A stretch of DNA of 13,902 nucleotides, from assembly GCA_900551995.1 (NCBI GenBank), contig URXW01000043.1:1-13902 (forward strand). Reading direction: 5' to 3'. Under the pieces are notes generated by a model that saw nothing but the letters and a program-made list of their open reading frames with translations, was not told the DNA's origin and ran no database searches. Position 1 is the stretch's first letter. Each line of letters begins with the position of its first letter. This stretch comes from an uncultured Eubacteriales bacterium. Lineage in GTDB: Bacteria > Bacillota > Clostridia > Oscillospirales > Oscillospiraceae. Positions 1 through 7,048 of this stretch are shown here, in pieces. A program made the translations under genes and the position numbers.

Positions 1-299
1 AGAAGCTGGAGAAGTATCTGGGCGGCGTGAAGGAAATGAAGAAGCTGCCCGGCGCGCTGTTCATCGTGGACACCCGCAAGGAGCGCAACGCCATCGCCGA
101 GGCACACCGTCTGGGTATCCCCGTTGTCGCCATCGCCGACACCAACTGCGATCCCGACGAGATCGATTATCCCATCCCCGGCAACGACGACGCTATCCGC
201 GCCATCAAGCTGATCGCCTCCGTGATAGCAAACGCCATGATCGAGGGCAAGCAGGGCGAGCAGGTGGAGGGCGGTGCCGAGAGCAAGGACGCCGAGTAA
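1..299 (+). CDS. rpsB: 30S ribosomal protein S2, 3' part only
   Basis: The reading frame is open from the window edge (first full codon at position 3) and encodes the last 98 residues of ribosomal protein S2, a small-subunit protein bound at the head-body junction of the 30S particle. Diagnostic S2 stretches are visible: KLPGALFIVDTRKE, then IPVVAIADTNCDPDEIDYP and IPGNDDAIRAIKLI. The tail after that is a short, acidic, poorly conserved extension, as is common in this family. The gene is cut by the window edge, so its start, promoter and N-terminal half are not visible. It is followed on the same strand by tsf, the usual rpsB-tsf order. Family assignment is essentially certain. Confidence 0.97.
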   Translation, partial: KLEKYLGGVKEMKKLPGALFIVDTRKERNAIAEAHRLGIPVVAIADTNCDPDEIDYPIPGNDDAIRAIKLIASVIANAMIEGKQGEQVEGGAESKDAE

Positions 300-326
300 A
301 TCCGGAACAAAACCGCGTAATCTCAC

Positions 327-355
327 GGGGCAGGGAAGTGTCCCTGCCCCTTTTT
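327..355 (+). terminator. Intergenic terminator or attenuator between rpsB and tsf
   Basis: A perfect 10-bp stem is formed by GGGGCAGGGA (327-336) and TCCCTGCCCC (341-350) around an AGTG loop, followed at once by TTTTT (351-355). This has the full form of an intrinsic terminator but lies 28 bases after the rpsB stop and before the tsf ribosome binding site. No convincing promoter is seen between it and tsf. The likely role, by inference, is partial termination that sets the S2 to EF-Ts ratio. Confidence 0.85.
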
Positions 356-385
356 CAATCAACGACTTTACAGGAGGAAATACAA

Positions 386-1312
386 ATGGCTTTTACTGCT
401 GCTGATGTGAAGACCCTGCGCGAGATGACCAGCGTGGGCATGATGGACTGCAAAAAGGCACTGGTGGAGTGCGACGGTGATATGGATAAGGCCGTGGAGT
501 GGCTGCGTGAGAAGGGTCTGGCGAAGGCCGCCAAGAAGGCCGGCCGTATCGCCGCCGAGGGTATGTCCTACGCGCTGACCGAGAACGGCGTGGGCGTCGT
601 GGTGGAGGTCAACTGCGAGACCGACTTCTGCGCCAAGAGCGAGCTGTTCGTGGCGTTCGTGAAGGACATCGCCAAGACCATCGCCGAGAACGCGCCCGCC
701 GATGTGGATGCGCTGATGAACTGCAAGTACACCGGCTCCAAGCTGACCGTCTCCGAGACCATGCCCGAGAAGGTCATGTCCATCGGTGAGAACCTGCAGA
801 TCCGCCGCTTCGTCCGCTTCGACGAGAACACCAGCGTGGGCTACGTCCACGCCGGCGGCAAGATCGGCGTGCTGGTGAATCTGGCTGTGGAGGGCGGCGT
901 GGACGCCACCGAGATCGGCAAGAACGTCGCCATGCAGATCGCCGCGCTGAACCCCCGCTTCTGGGACAAGTCCCAGGTCACCGAGGAGGTTCTCGCCGAG
1001 GAGAAGAAGGTCGCTCTGGCTCTGATGGACACCGATCCCAAGATGGCCTCCAAGCCCGAGGCGGTGAAGGAAAAGATCGTCATGGGCAAGATGAACAAGT
1101 TCTACGAGGAGAACTGCCTGCTGCAGATGGAGTTCGTCCGCAGCGATCTGTTCCAGGGCAGCGTGGAGAAGTATATCGCCGACGCCGCCAAGAAGCTGGG
1201 CGGCTCCGTGAAGTTCGTGGACGCCGTGCGCTACCAGACCGGTGAGGGCATCGAGAAGAAGCAGGAGGACTTCGCCGCCGAGGTCGCCGCGCAGATGAAC
1301 GCCGGCAAGTAA
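386..1312 (+). CDS. tsf: Translation elongation factor Ts
   Basis: This encodes EF-Ts (308 residues), the cytoplasmic guanine nucleotide exchange factor that recharges EF-Tu by releasing GDP. The N-terminal UBA-like domain covers about residues 1-55 (VKTLREMTSVGMMDCKKAL is typical). The TDF motif that contacts EF-Tu is at residues 79-81 within VNCETDFCAKSE. The core dimerisation-type repeats follow, and the protein ends near a conserved RYQTGEGIEKK segment. The ATG at 386 is chosen because AGGAGG (372-377) lies 8 bases upstream and because the product then begins with the family-typical MAFTAADVKTLREMT. An in-frame upstream start at 338 would fall inside the terminator hairpin. The length is normal and the gene lies directly after rpsB. 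Confidence 0.97.
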   Translation: MAFTAADVKTLREMTSVGMMDCKKALVECDGDMDKAVEWLREKGLAKAAKKAGRIAAEGMSYALTENGVGVVVEVNCETDFCAKSELFVAFVKDIAKTIAENAPADVDALMNCKYTGSKLTVSETMPEKVMSIGENLQIRRFVRFDENTSVGYVHAGGKIGVLVNLAVEGGVDATEIGKNVAMQIAALNPRFWDKSQVTEEVLAEEKKVALALMDTDPKMASKPEAVKEKIVMGKMNKFYEENCLLQMEFVRSDLFQGSVEKYIADAAKKLGGSVKFVDAVRYQTGEGIEKKQEDFAAEVAAQMNAGK

Positions 1313-1335
1313 GCCAAGCACAAGCAAGCATTGTT

Positions 1336-1370
1336 AAACCACCCTCCGGCACAGCCGGAGGGTGGTTTTT
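1336..1370 (+). terminator. Intrinsic terminator after tsf
   Basis: A long perfect stem, ACCACCCTCCGGC (1338-1350) with GCCGGAGGGTGGT (1354-1366), encloses an ACA loop and can be extended by two A-T pairs. The run of T ends at 1370. It lies 24 bases after the tsf stop. The flanking A residues give it weak bidirectional character. Its right arm and T run (GAGGGTGG then T-rich then GTGCAG) resemble the start of each tandem repeat unit that follows. Confidence 0.93.
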
Positions 1371-1490
1371 GTGCAGAGAGGGGAAGAACCGCCGAGAGGG
1401 TGGCGTTTTCATGCAGAAAAGGGAAGAACCGCCGAGAGGGTGGCGTTTTCATGCAGAAAAGGGGAAGAACCGCCGGGGAGGCGGTTCTTT
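1371..1490. repeat. 40-bp tandem repeat, about three copies
   Basis: Three consecutive 40-base units begin at 1371, 1411 and 1451. Each carries GCAGA, then a purine-rich GGGAAGAACCGCC, and the first two continue with GAGAGGGTGGCGTTTTC. Units 1 and 2 differ mainly in the first ten bases (GTGCAGAGAG against ATGCAGAAAA). Unit 3 gains one G and then diverges after AACCGCC into the arm of the phoR terminator. Each unit contains a small hairpin, CCGCC-GAGAG-GGTGG, followed on the + strand by CGTTTTC, so the units look like weakened terminator copies. There is no spacer diversity, so this is not a CRISPR array. Confidence 0.85.
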
Positions 1491-1493
1491 CCC
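1457..1493 (-). terminator. Terminator of the pst-pho operon, downstream of phoR
   Basis: Read on the - strand, AAGAACCGCC (from 1489-1480) pairs with GGCGGTTCTT (1474-1465) around a TCCCC loop. One mismatch and three further G-C pairs extend the stem, which is followed by TTTT (1460-1457). It begins directly after the kinase stop codon. The T run is short and interrupted by CCCC, so efficiency may be moderate. The opposing tsf terminator lies 87 bases further on. Confidence 0.8.
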
Positions 1494-3155
1494 TTATTTC
1501 ATGGGGAGGCGCACGGTGAAGGTGGTGCCCTCGCCGGGGACGCTGTGCACCTCCACGGTGCCGTGGTGGTAGAGGACGGCGTGCTTGACGATGGACAGCC
1601 CCAGCCCGGTGCCGCCGGACGCCTTGGAGTGGCTCTTGTCCACACGGTAGAACCGCTCGAACACGCGGCTCTGGTGCTCCGGGGGGATGCCGATGCCGGT
1701 GTCGGACACGGAGACCACCGCGTCGCCGCCGTCGCGGGAGACGGTGACGGAGACGGAGCCGCCGTCGCGGTTGTACTTGATGGCGTTGTCGCAGAGGTTG
1801 GTGAATACCTCGCTGATGAGACGGCGGACACCGGGGACCGTTATCTCCTCGCCGGTGACGGAGACGGTCACGTTATGCGCCTCCGCCGCCGGTGCCAGAG
1901 ACTGCGCCGTGTCGCGGCACAGGGAGAGAAGCTCCACCGGCTCCGAGGGCAGTGCGCCGCCCTCGTCCAGCTCCGACAGGCGGATGATGTCGTTGATCAG
2001 CGTCACGAGACGCTGCGCCTCACTGCGGATGTGCCCCACGAAGCGGGGGACGTCGCCGGGCTGCACTACGCCGCTTTCCAGCAGCTCCGCGCTGCCGATG
2101 ATGCCTTGCAGGGGCGTTTTCAGCTCGTGGGAGACGTTGGCGGTGAACTCCCGGCGGTTCCGCTCGGCAAACGCCTGCTCCGTCACGTCGAAGGTCAGCA
2201 GCACCGCGCCCACCGCCTCGCCGTCGCTCTCGATGCGGGTCATGTCGAACTGGTACTCCCTGCCGCCGCGCTCCATGCGGGTCTCGCCGTGGCCGGTGTC
2301 CATGGCATCGCGGAGGGCGCGGCTTACGGCGGTGTCGCGCTCCACCGTCAGCAGCGGCTGCCCCACGCAGCTGTCGTCAGCGTGGAACACGGCGCAGGCT
2401 GCCGGGTTGATGCTCAGTACCGTGCCGCGCTCGTCCAGCAGCACCAGACCCTCCGTCATGCTGGCGGTGATCTGGGCGAACTCCTCGGAGCGGCGGCGCA
2501 GGGAGCGCAACTGGTCGTCGATCTGCCGCCGCTGGTGCTCCAGACGGCGCAGCAGGGGGGACAGCTCCTCGTAGGCCTCGTTTTCCAGCGGGTGCTCCAG
2601 ATCCAGACGGTTCAGCGGCTCCACGATACGGCGGGAGACTCTGCCCGCCAGCACCGCCGACAGAGCGAACGCCGCAGCGGTGACCAGCAGGATGGCGGGG
2701 AGCATACTGAGGAACAGCACGCCCACCGTCACGCGGCTGGCGGACAGGCGCAGCACGGTGCCGTCTGACAGACGCTGGGCGTAGTAGAGCATTTTTTCCA
2801 GCAGGGTGGCACTGTACCGGCTGGATTCACCGGCACCGGTTTTCAGGGCGTCCCGCACCTCCTGACGCTGGCTGTGGTTCTCCATGCTGCCGGCGTCGGA
2901 GCGGGTGTCGTAGAGCACGGTGCCGTCCGCCTTCAGCCATGTGATGCGGTAGTCCTCGTCCGCAGGCAGCTTGCGGAGATAGTCCGCGCCGCCGCCCTGC
3001 TCCATCGCCGCGGCGGCGATGGTCAGCTCGTCATGGAGCTGCCGCTCCTGCACGTGGCCGAAATAGCCGTACAGCGCGCCCATGATGATCACAAGGCTTG
3101 CCAACAGCACCGCAAGCCCCACCGCTACGGTGGAGCGGAAGATCTTTTTTGTCAT
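1494..3155 (-). CDS. phoR: PhoR-type membrane sensor histidine kinase
   Basis: This is a 553-residue sensor kinase, probably the partner that phosphorylates the upstream response regulator under phosphate limitation. A first membrane segment (about 10-31) and a second (about 143-171) enclose a roughly 110-residue extracytoplasmic region. A HAMP-like linker follows (about 172-215, RIVEPLNRLDLEHPLENEAYEEL), then a PAS domain (about 225-330, GLVLLDERGTVLSINPAA). The HisKA box is FTANVSHELKTPLQG with phosphoacceptor His343. The catalytic domain has the N box NLCDNAIKYN (453-462), G1 box DTGIGI (485-490), F box FERFYR (499-504) and G2 box GGTGLGL (514-520). All key residues are present. The start ATG overlaps the regulator stop in ATGA, which indicates translational coupling. 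The pairing with Pho signalling rests on operon membership and domain order. Confidence 0.93.
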   Translation of the reverse strand: MTKKIFRSTVAVGLAVLLASLVIIMGALYGYFGHVQERQLHDELTIAAAAMEQGGGADYLRKLPADEDYRITWLKADGTVLYDTRSDAGSMENHSQRQEVRDALKTGAGESSRYSATLLEKMLYYAQRLSDGTVLRLSASRVTVGVLFLSMLPAILLVTAAAFALSAVLAGRVSRRIVEPLNRLDLEHPLENEAYEELSPLLRRLEHQRRQIDDQLRSLRRRSEEFAQITASMTEGLVLLDERGTVLSINPAACAVFHADDSCVGQPLLTVERDTAVSRALRDAMDTGHGETRMERGGREYQFDMTRIESDGEAVGAVLLTFDVTEQAFAERNRREFTANVSHELKTPLQGIIGSAELLESGVVQPGDVPRFVGHIRSEAQRLVTLINDIIRLSELDEGGALPSEPVELLSLCRDTAQSLAPAAEAHNVTVSVTGEEITVPGVRRLISEVFTNLCDNAIKYNRDGGSVSVTVSRDGGDAVVSVSDTGIGIPPEHQSRVFERFYRVDKSHSKASGGTGLGLSIVKHAVLYHHGTVEVHSVPGEGTTFTVRLPMK

Positions 3156-3826
3156 GCGTTATCCTCCCAGCGATAGCCCACATTCCGGATGGTGCGGATG
3201 TGCGCGCCCTCGTCCCCCAGCTTCTGCCGGAGGGTGCGGATGTGCATATCCACGGTGCGGCTCTCGCCGCAGTAGTCGGTGCCCCAGACCAGCTCCATCA
3301 GCTTGTCGCGGGTGAACGCCGTGCCGGGGTGGCTCAAAAACAGGCGCAGCAGCTCGTACTCCTTGTACGTCAGCTCCACCCGCTCGCCGCCGCAGGTGAC
3401 GGTGTGCTCCCGCGTGTCCAGCGTCACGGCACCGCAGCGCAGCGCGCTGTCCGGCTGCGCCGGCTGGCAGCGGCGGAGCACCGCACGCACGCGGGACACC
3501 AGCTCGATGACGCTGAAGGGCTTCACCAGATAGTCGTCCGCGCCGCTGTCCAGACCCTGCACGCGGTCGTATTCCGCACCCTTCGCCGTCGCCATAATGA
3601 CGGGTATCTGCCGCAATTCGGGGGTATGGCGCATCCTGCGGAGCAGCTCCGTGCCCTCGATGCCGGGCAGCATTACGTCCAGCACCACCAGCTCCGGCCT
3701 GCGGCTCTGTATCGCCTGCCAGAAGCTGTTGCCGTCGGGGAAGCCCTCGGCGTCCAGCCCGGCGGAACGCAGAGCGTACAGCTCAATGTCGCGGATGCTG
3801 GCATCGTCCTCCACACACCAGATCAT
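3152..3826 (-). CDS. phoB: PhoB/PhoP-type OmpR-family response regulator
   Basis: This is a 224-residue transcription regulator of the phosphate response. The receiver domain (1 to about 115) has acidic residues E6, D7 and D8, the phosphoacceptor Asp50 in LVVLDVMLPG, the switch Thr80 and conserved Lys102 in GADDYLVKPF. A winged-helix DNA-binding domain follows (about 125-224), with LTYKEYELLRLFLSHPG, the recognition region ESRTVDMHIRTLRQKLG and the terminal RNVGYRWE. The ATG at 3826 has AGGAGG eight bases upstream (- strand, 3840-3835). The gene begins 15 bases after the phoU stop and overlaps phoR by four bases. It is the likely protein that binds the Pho boxes upstream of pstS, giving positive autoregulation of the whole operon. 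Naming as PhoB rather than the Gram-positive PhoP is by convention only. Confidence 0.93.
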   Translation of the reverse strand: MIWCVEDDASIRDIELYALRSAGLDAEGFPDGNSFWQAIQSRRPELVVLDVMLPGIEGTELLRRMRHTPELRQIPVIMATAKGAEYDRVQGLDSGADDYLVKPFSVIELVSRVRAVLRRCQPAQPDSALRCGAVTLDTREHTVTCGGERVELTYKEYELLRLFLSHPGTAFTRDKLMELVWGTDYCGESRTVDMHIRTLRQKLGDEGAHIRTIRNVGYRWEDNA

Positions 3827-3841
3827 GTGGGTATCCTCCTA

Positions 3842-4492
3842 TCATGTTACTTCGGTTTTGTGTACGCCGGTGACGGAAAACTCCACCCATTCGGCGATAT
3901 TCGTGGCGTGATCTCCTATACGCTCATAATACTTTGCGATCATCAGTAAGTCAAGAGTGGCTTCGCCGTCGCCCTCGCCGGAGGCGATGCGCTGGATCAG
4001 CTGGCTTTTGAAGCGGTTGAAGCAGCCGTCCACCGTGTCGTCCTCGGCGATGACCTGCTCCGCCATGTCCACGTCGCGCTTCACATAGGCGTCCACGCTC
4101 TCGCTGACCATGCGGATGGTGGCACGTGCCATGTCGCGCAGCGTCTCGTCCGCGTCCAGACCGCGCCCGCGACGGCTGAGAAGGATCTCGGCGATGTCGT
4201 CCGCCTGATCGCCGATGCGCTCCATGTCCGTGATCATTTTCAGCGCGGCGGAGATCTGCCGCAGGTCGCCCGCCACGGGCTGCTGCTGGAGCAGGAGCCG
4301 CAGGCAGAGGTTTTCGATGTCGCGCTCCTTGCGGTCGATCTCGTGATCCAGCGGCGCGACCCTTTCCGCCAGCACGCTGCTGCCCTCCGTCAGTGCCTGA
4401 GAGGACAGGGCGATGACCTCCTCGCACAGCGCACCCATTTCGATCAGCTCCCGGTGGAGCTGCGACAGCTGCTCATCAAAACGACTTCGCAT
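3842..4492 (-). CDS. phoU: Phosphate signalling protein PhoU
   Basis: This is a 216-residue cytoplasmic helical protein that links Pst transporter status to the PhoR kinase and generally restrains phosphate uptake. It holds the two tandem PhoU three-helix repeats expected of the family, each marked by the metal-binding E-R-I-G-D signature: ERIGDQADDIAE at 91-102 and ERIGDHATNIAE at 190-201. The N-terminus (FDEQLSQLHRELIEMGALCEE) and length are typical. Its ATG overlaps the last base of the pstB stop (TAATG), so translation is probably coupled to pstB. It sits between the transporter genes and the two-component genes, which fits an adaptor role. Confidence 0.96.
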   Translation of the reverse strand: MRSRFDEQLSQLHRELIEMGALCEEVIALSSQALTEGSSVLAERVAPLDHEIDRKERDIENLCLRLLLQQQPVAGDLRQISAALKMITDMERIGDQADDIAEILLSRRGRGLDADETLRDMARATIRMVSESVDAYVKRDVDMAEQVIAEDDTVDGCFNRFKSQLIQRIASGEGDGEATLDLLMIAKYYERIGDHATNIAEWVEFSVTGVHKTEVT

Positions 4493-5247
4493 TATCCGAA
4501 CCTCCCTGTAATGTAGTCCTCGGTGCGTTTCTCATGCGGCGTGGAGAACATGGTCTCCGTGTCGCCGTACTCCACCAGCTCACCCAGCAGGAAGAACGCC
4601 GTGCGGTCAGAGATACGCAGTGCCTGCTGCATATTGTGGGTGACGATGATGATGGTGTATTTCTCCTTCAGCTCCACGGCAAGCTCCTCGATCCTGGAGG
4701 TGGAGATGGGGTCAAGAGCCGACGTAGGCTCGTCCATCAGCAGCACCGCCGGCTCTACCGCCAGTGCACGGGCGATGCACAGACGCTGCTGCTGTCCGCC
4801 GGACAGCCCCAGCGCGTTTTTTTTCAATCTGTCCTTGACCTCGTCCCAGATGGCGGCGTTCCGCAGGGACTGCTCCACGATCTCGTCCAGCCGGGCGCGG
4901 CTGCGGATGCCGTGGGTGCGGGGGCCGTATGCCACGTTGTCGTAGATGCTCATGGGGAAGGGGTTGGGCTTCTGGAACACCATGCCCACCTCCCGGCGCA
5001 GTGCGCTCACGTCCACGCCGGGGGCGTAAATGTCCTGCCCCTTGTAGAGCACCTGCCCCTCCACCTTTACGCCGGGGACAAGGTCGTTCATGCGGTTCAG
5101 TGTCTTGAGGAACGTGGATTTGCCGCACCCGGAGGGGCCGATCAGCGCGGTGATGCTGCCCTCCGGCACGGACATATTGACGTGGTGCAGTGCCTGAGAG
5201 GCACCGTACCACAGATTCAGGTCGTTTACGGTGAAAATATCGCTCAT
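4492..5247 (-). CDS. pstB: Phosphate ABC transporter ATP-binding protein PstB
   Basis: This is the 251-residue ATPase of the high-affinity phosphate importer PstSCAB, acting as a dimer on the cytoplasmic face of PstC and PstA. Walker A is GPSGCGKST (37-45), the Q loop glutamine is Q92 in VFQKPNPFP, the ABC signature is LSGGQQQR (148-155), Walker B with catalytic glutamate is VLLMDEP (168-174), and the switch histidine is H204 in IVTHNM. The long form of the reading frame extends upstream to 5568 but only through antisense-like pstA sequence. The true start is the ATG at 5247, preceded by GGAGG and giving the family-typical beginning. It overlaps the pstA stop in ATGA and abuts phoU as TAATG. 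Confidence 0.97.
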   Translation of the reverse strand: MSDIFTVNDLNLWYGASQALHHVNMSVPEGSITALIGPSGCGKSTFLKTLNRMNDLVPGVKVEGQVLYKGQDIYAPGVDVSALRREVGMVFQKPNPFPMSIYDNVAYGPRTHGIRSRARLDEIVEQSLRNAAIWDEVKDRLKKNALGLSGGQQQRLCIARALAVEPAVLLMDEPTSALDPISTSRIEELAVELKEKYTIIIVTHNMQQALRISDRTAFFLLGELVEYGDTETMFSTPHEKRTEDYITGRFG

Positions 5248-6110
5248 AGGCTCCTCCGTTTCTTGAAGTAGTGCCCCGTCAGGGCGGCGGCTAAATTGAT
5301 GAGCAGTGCCAGAGCCATGAGGATGGCGGCGATGGCAAACGCCACGTCGAACTCGCCCTGCTCCTTGGCGTAGACGTACAACGCCACCGACAGCGTGGCT
5401 CCGGAGGAGTGCAGCGTCTCGCCCAGCATGCTGTACAGGGTGTGGGAGAAGCCCGCTGTGTACAGGAGTGCCGCCGTCTCGCCCAGTATGCGCCCCACCG
5501 TCAGGATACAGCCGGTGATGACGCCGTCCTCGCAGCCGGGGAGCACCACCGTCCGGATGGTGCGCCATTTCCCGGCACCCAGACCGAACGCGCCCTCACG
5601 GTAGCTCTGGGGCACGGTTTTCAGGCTCTCCTGCGTGGTACGCATGATGGTGGGCAGGTTCATAATCACCAGCGTCATGGCACCGGCAAGGAGGGATTTC
5701 CTCATGCCCAGAAGCTGGCAGAAGAACATCTGCCCCACCAGTCCGTAGATGATGGAGGGGATGCCGGAGAGCGTCTCGGCGGCGTATTCGATGGCGGCGA
5801 CCACCCTTTTGTTGGAGGCGTATTCCGTCAGGTATACCGCCGCGCACACGCCCAGCGGCAGGACGAAAAGCAGAGTGGTCAGCACCATGCAGACGGTGCT
5901 GATGATGTCCGGCAGGATGCCGATGGTGTCGTCCAGATAGCTGGGCTTGGAGCTTATGAGCTTCCAGCTGAGGGAGGGGACGCCCTTTGATAGCACGTAG
6001 AGAATGAGAAACGCCGCCAGCGCACAGGTCAGCACGGCGCAGAGCACCATCAGCGTCCGCATCGTGCCGCCCCACGCCTTGCGCCGCAGCGCGAAATCGT
6101 GTTTGTCCAT
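5244..6110 (-). CDS. pstA: Phosphate ABC transporter permease PstA
   Basis: This is a 288-residue inner membrane permease that, with PstC, forms the phosphate channel. A first membrane helix lies at about 19-41. A loop follows, then about five further helices. The ABC permease EAA-type cytoplasmic loop is visible at about 166-212 (VPQSYREGAFGLGAGKWRT to VGRILGETAAL), the surface that docks with PstB. ETLSGIPSIIYGLVGQ (112-127) is a strongly conserved PstA/PstC stretch. It begins three bases after the pstC stop and overlaps pstB by four bases. Length and motif order are normal. It is distinguished from PstC by position next to pstB and by the shorter N-terminal region. Confidence 0.95.
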   Translation of the reverse strand: MDKHDFALRRKAWGGTMRTLMVLCAVLTCALAAFLILYVLSKGVPSLSWKLISSKPSYLDDTIGILPDIISTVCMVLTTLLFVLPLGVCAAVYLTEYASNKRVVAAIEYAAETLSGIPSIIYGLVGQMFFCQLLGMRKSLLAGAMTLVIMNLPTIMRTTQESLKTVPQSYREGAFGLGAGKWRTIRTVVLPGCEDGVITGCILTVGRILGETAALLYTAGFSHTLYSMLGETLHSSGATLSVALYVYAKEQGEFDVAFAIAAILMALALLINLAAALTGHYFKKRRSL

Positions 6111-6113
6111 AGG

Positions 6114-6983
6114 TCACTTCTCCTTGCTGCGCTTGAGAAAGAAATTCAGCGCGGCGTTGATGAGCATGATGAAAAGGAATAGCACCAGCGCGATGGAGAA
6201 CAACGCCTGCCGCTGCAGCCCTGCCGCCGCGTAGCCCATCTCGCTGGCCACGGCGGTAGTCAGGAACCGCACGCTCTGGAACAGAGACGGCATATTGGGC
6301 ACGTTGCCGGAGACCATCATCACCGCCATGGCCTCGCCGATGGCGCGTCCCACGCCCAGCACCACCGCTGCGGCGATGCCGCTGCGGGCGGCGGGGACAG
6401 ACACCCGGAACCACGTCTCCGTGGCGGTGGCACCCAGAGCCAGCGAGGCGTCCTCGTACTCGCGGGGCACTGCTTCCAGCGCGGTCATCGCCACGTTGAT
6501 GATGGACGGCAGGATCATAATTGCCAGCACGATGATGGCTGCCAGCAGCCCGGAGCCGTCCGGAATATGGAAGATCCGCCGGATGCCCGGCACCAGCACC
6601 AGCATACCCACCAGACCGTAGACTACGGAGGGGATGCCCGCCAGCAGGCTCACCGCCGAGGAGACCACGGCTTTCAGCTTGGGGGGAGCCATTTTTGCCA
6701 GAAATACGGCGGTCATAAAGCCCACCGGCACGCCCAGCAGGATGGCACCCGCCGTGCCGTATACGCTGGTGAGGATGAAGGGGAGGATACCGAACTGGGG
6801 CTGGGAGCCGTTGGAATCCCACACGGGGCCGAACAGGAATTTGACAAGCCCGATCTCCCGGATGGCGGGGATGCCGGAGACGATGAGATAGACCGAGATC
6901 AGCAGCACACAGCCCACCGTGACCAGTCCCATCAGCAGGAACCAGCCGTGTACGAAGTTCTCCACCAGTCGTTTTGCTTTCAT
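6114..6983 (-). CDS. pstC: Phosphate ABC transporter permease PstC
   Basis: This is a 289-residue membrane permease, partner of PstA. The N-terminal helix lies at about 13-37, followed by an extracytoplasmic segment (GLVKFLFGPVWDSNG) typical of PstC, then helices around 68-96 and 108-133 containing SLLAGIPSVVYGLVG. The EAA-type coupling loop is at about 170-216 (AVPREYEDASLALGATATET to VGRAIGEA). The final helices lie at about 260-283. The - strand sequence GAGG lies seven bases before the chosen ATG. The gene follows pstS after a 65-base gap that holds a stable hairpin, and runs directly into pstA. Confidence 0.95.
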   Translation of the reverse strand: MKAKRLVENFVHGWFLLMGLVTVGCVLLISVYLIVSGIPAIREIGLVKFLFGPVWDSNGSQPQFGILPFILTSVYGTAGAILLGVPVGFMTAVFLAKMAPPKLKAVVSSAVSLLAGIPSVVYGLVGMLVLVPGIRRIFHIPDGSGLLAAIIVLAIMILPSIINVAMTALEAVPREYEDASLALGATATETWFRVSVPAARSGIAAAVVLGVGRAIGEAMAVMMVSGNVPNMPSLFQSVRFLTTAVASEMGYAAAGLQRQALFSIALVLFLFIMLINAALNFFLKRSKEK

Positions 6984-7008
6984 GTCAGTACCTCATAGCA
7001 GCGGGTAA

Positions 7009-7033
7009 GGCGGCACCCGCAAGGGATGCCGCC
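7009..7033 (-). promoter_or_regulatory. Stable hairpin in the pstS-pstC intergenic RNA
   Basis: On the - strand, GGCGGCA (7033-7027) pairs with TGCCGCC (7015-7009). An inner CCC/GGG extends the stem to ten pairs with one bulged T, around a TTGC loop. No run of T follows, so it is unlikely to be a full terminator. A hairpin between the binding-protein gene and the permease genes is common in ABC operons. It is thought to protect the upstream message or attenuate the downstream part, giving more PstS than PstCAB. The role here is inferred. Confidence 0.65.
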
Positions 7034-7048
7034 TGCCGCGCCTTACGT

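Noticed and set aside
1371..1490. Possible CRISPR array from 40-bp repeats
   Set aside because: Units are directly adjacent with no variable spacers, there are only about three copies, and no cas genes are near.
1362..2768. A 468-codon open frame on the + strand opposite the kinase gene, with a similar long frame opposite tsf (368-1327)
   Set aside because: Both are antisense shadows with repetitive His/Val/Asp-rich translations and no ribosome binding site. The opposite strands encode full-length known proteins.
5248..5568. N-terminal extension of PstB by about 107 residues
   Set aside because: It overlaps pstA in another frame, has no conserved motif, and the internal ATG at 5247 has a ribosome binding site and gives the normal PstB length.
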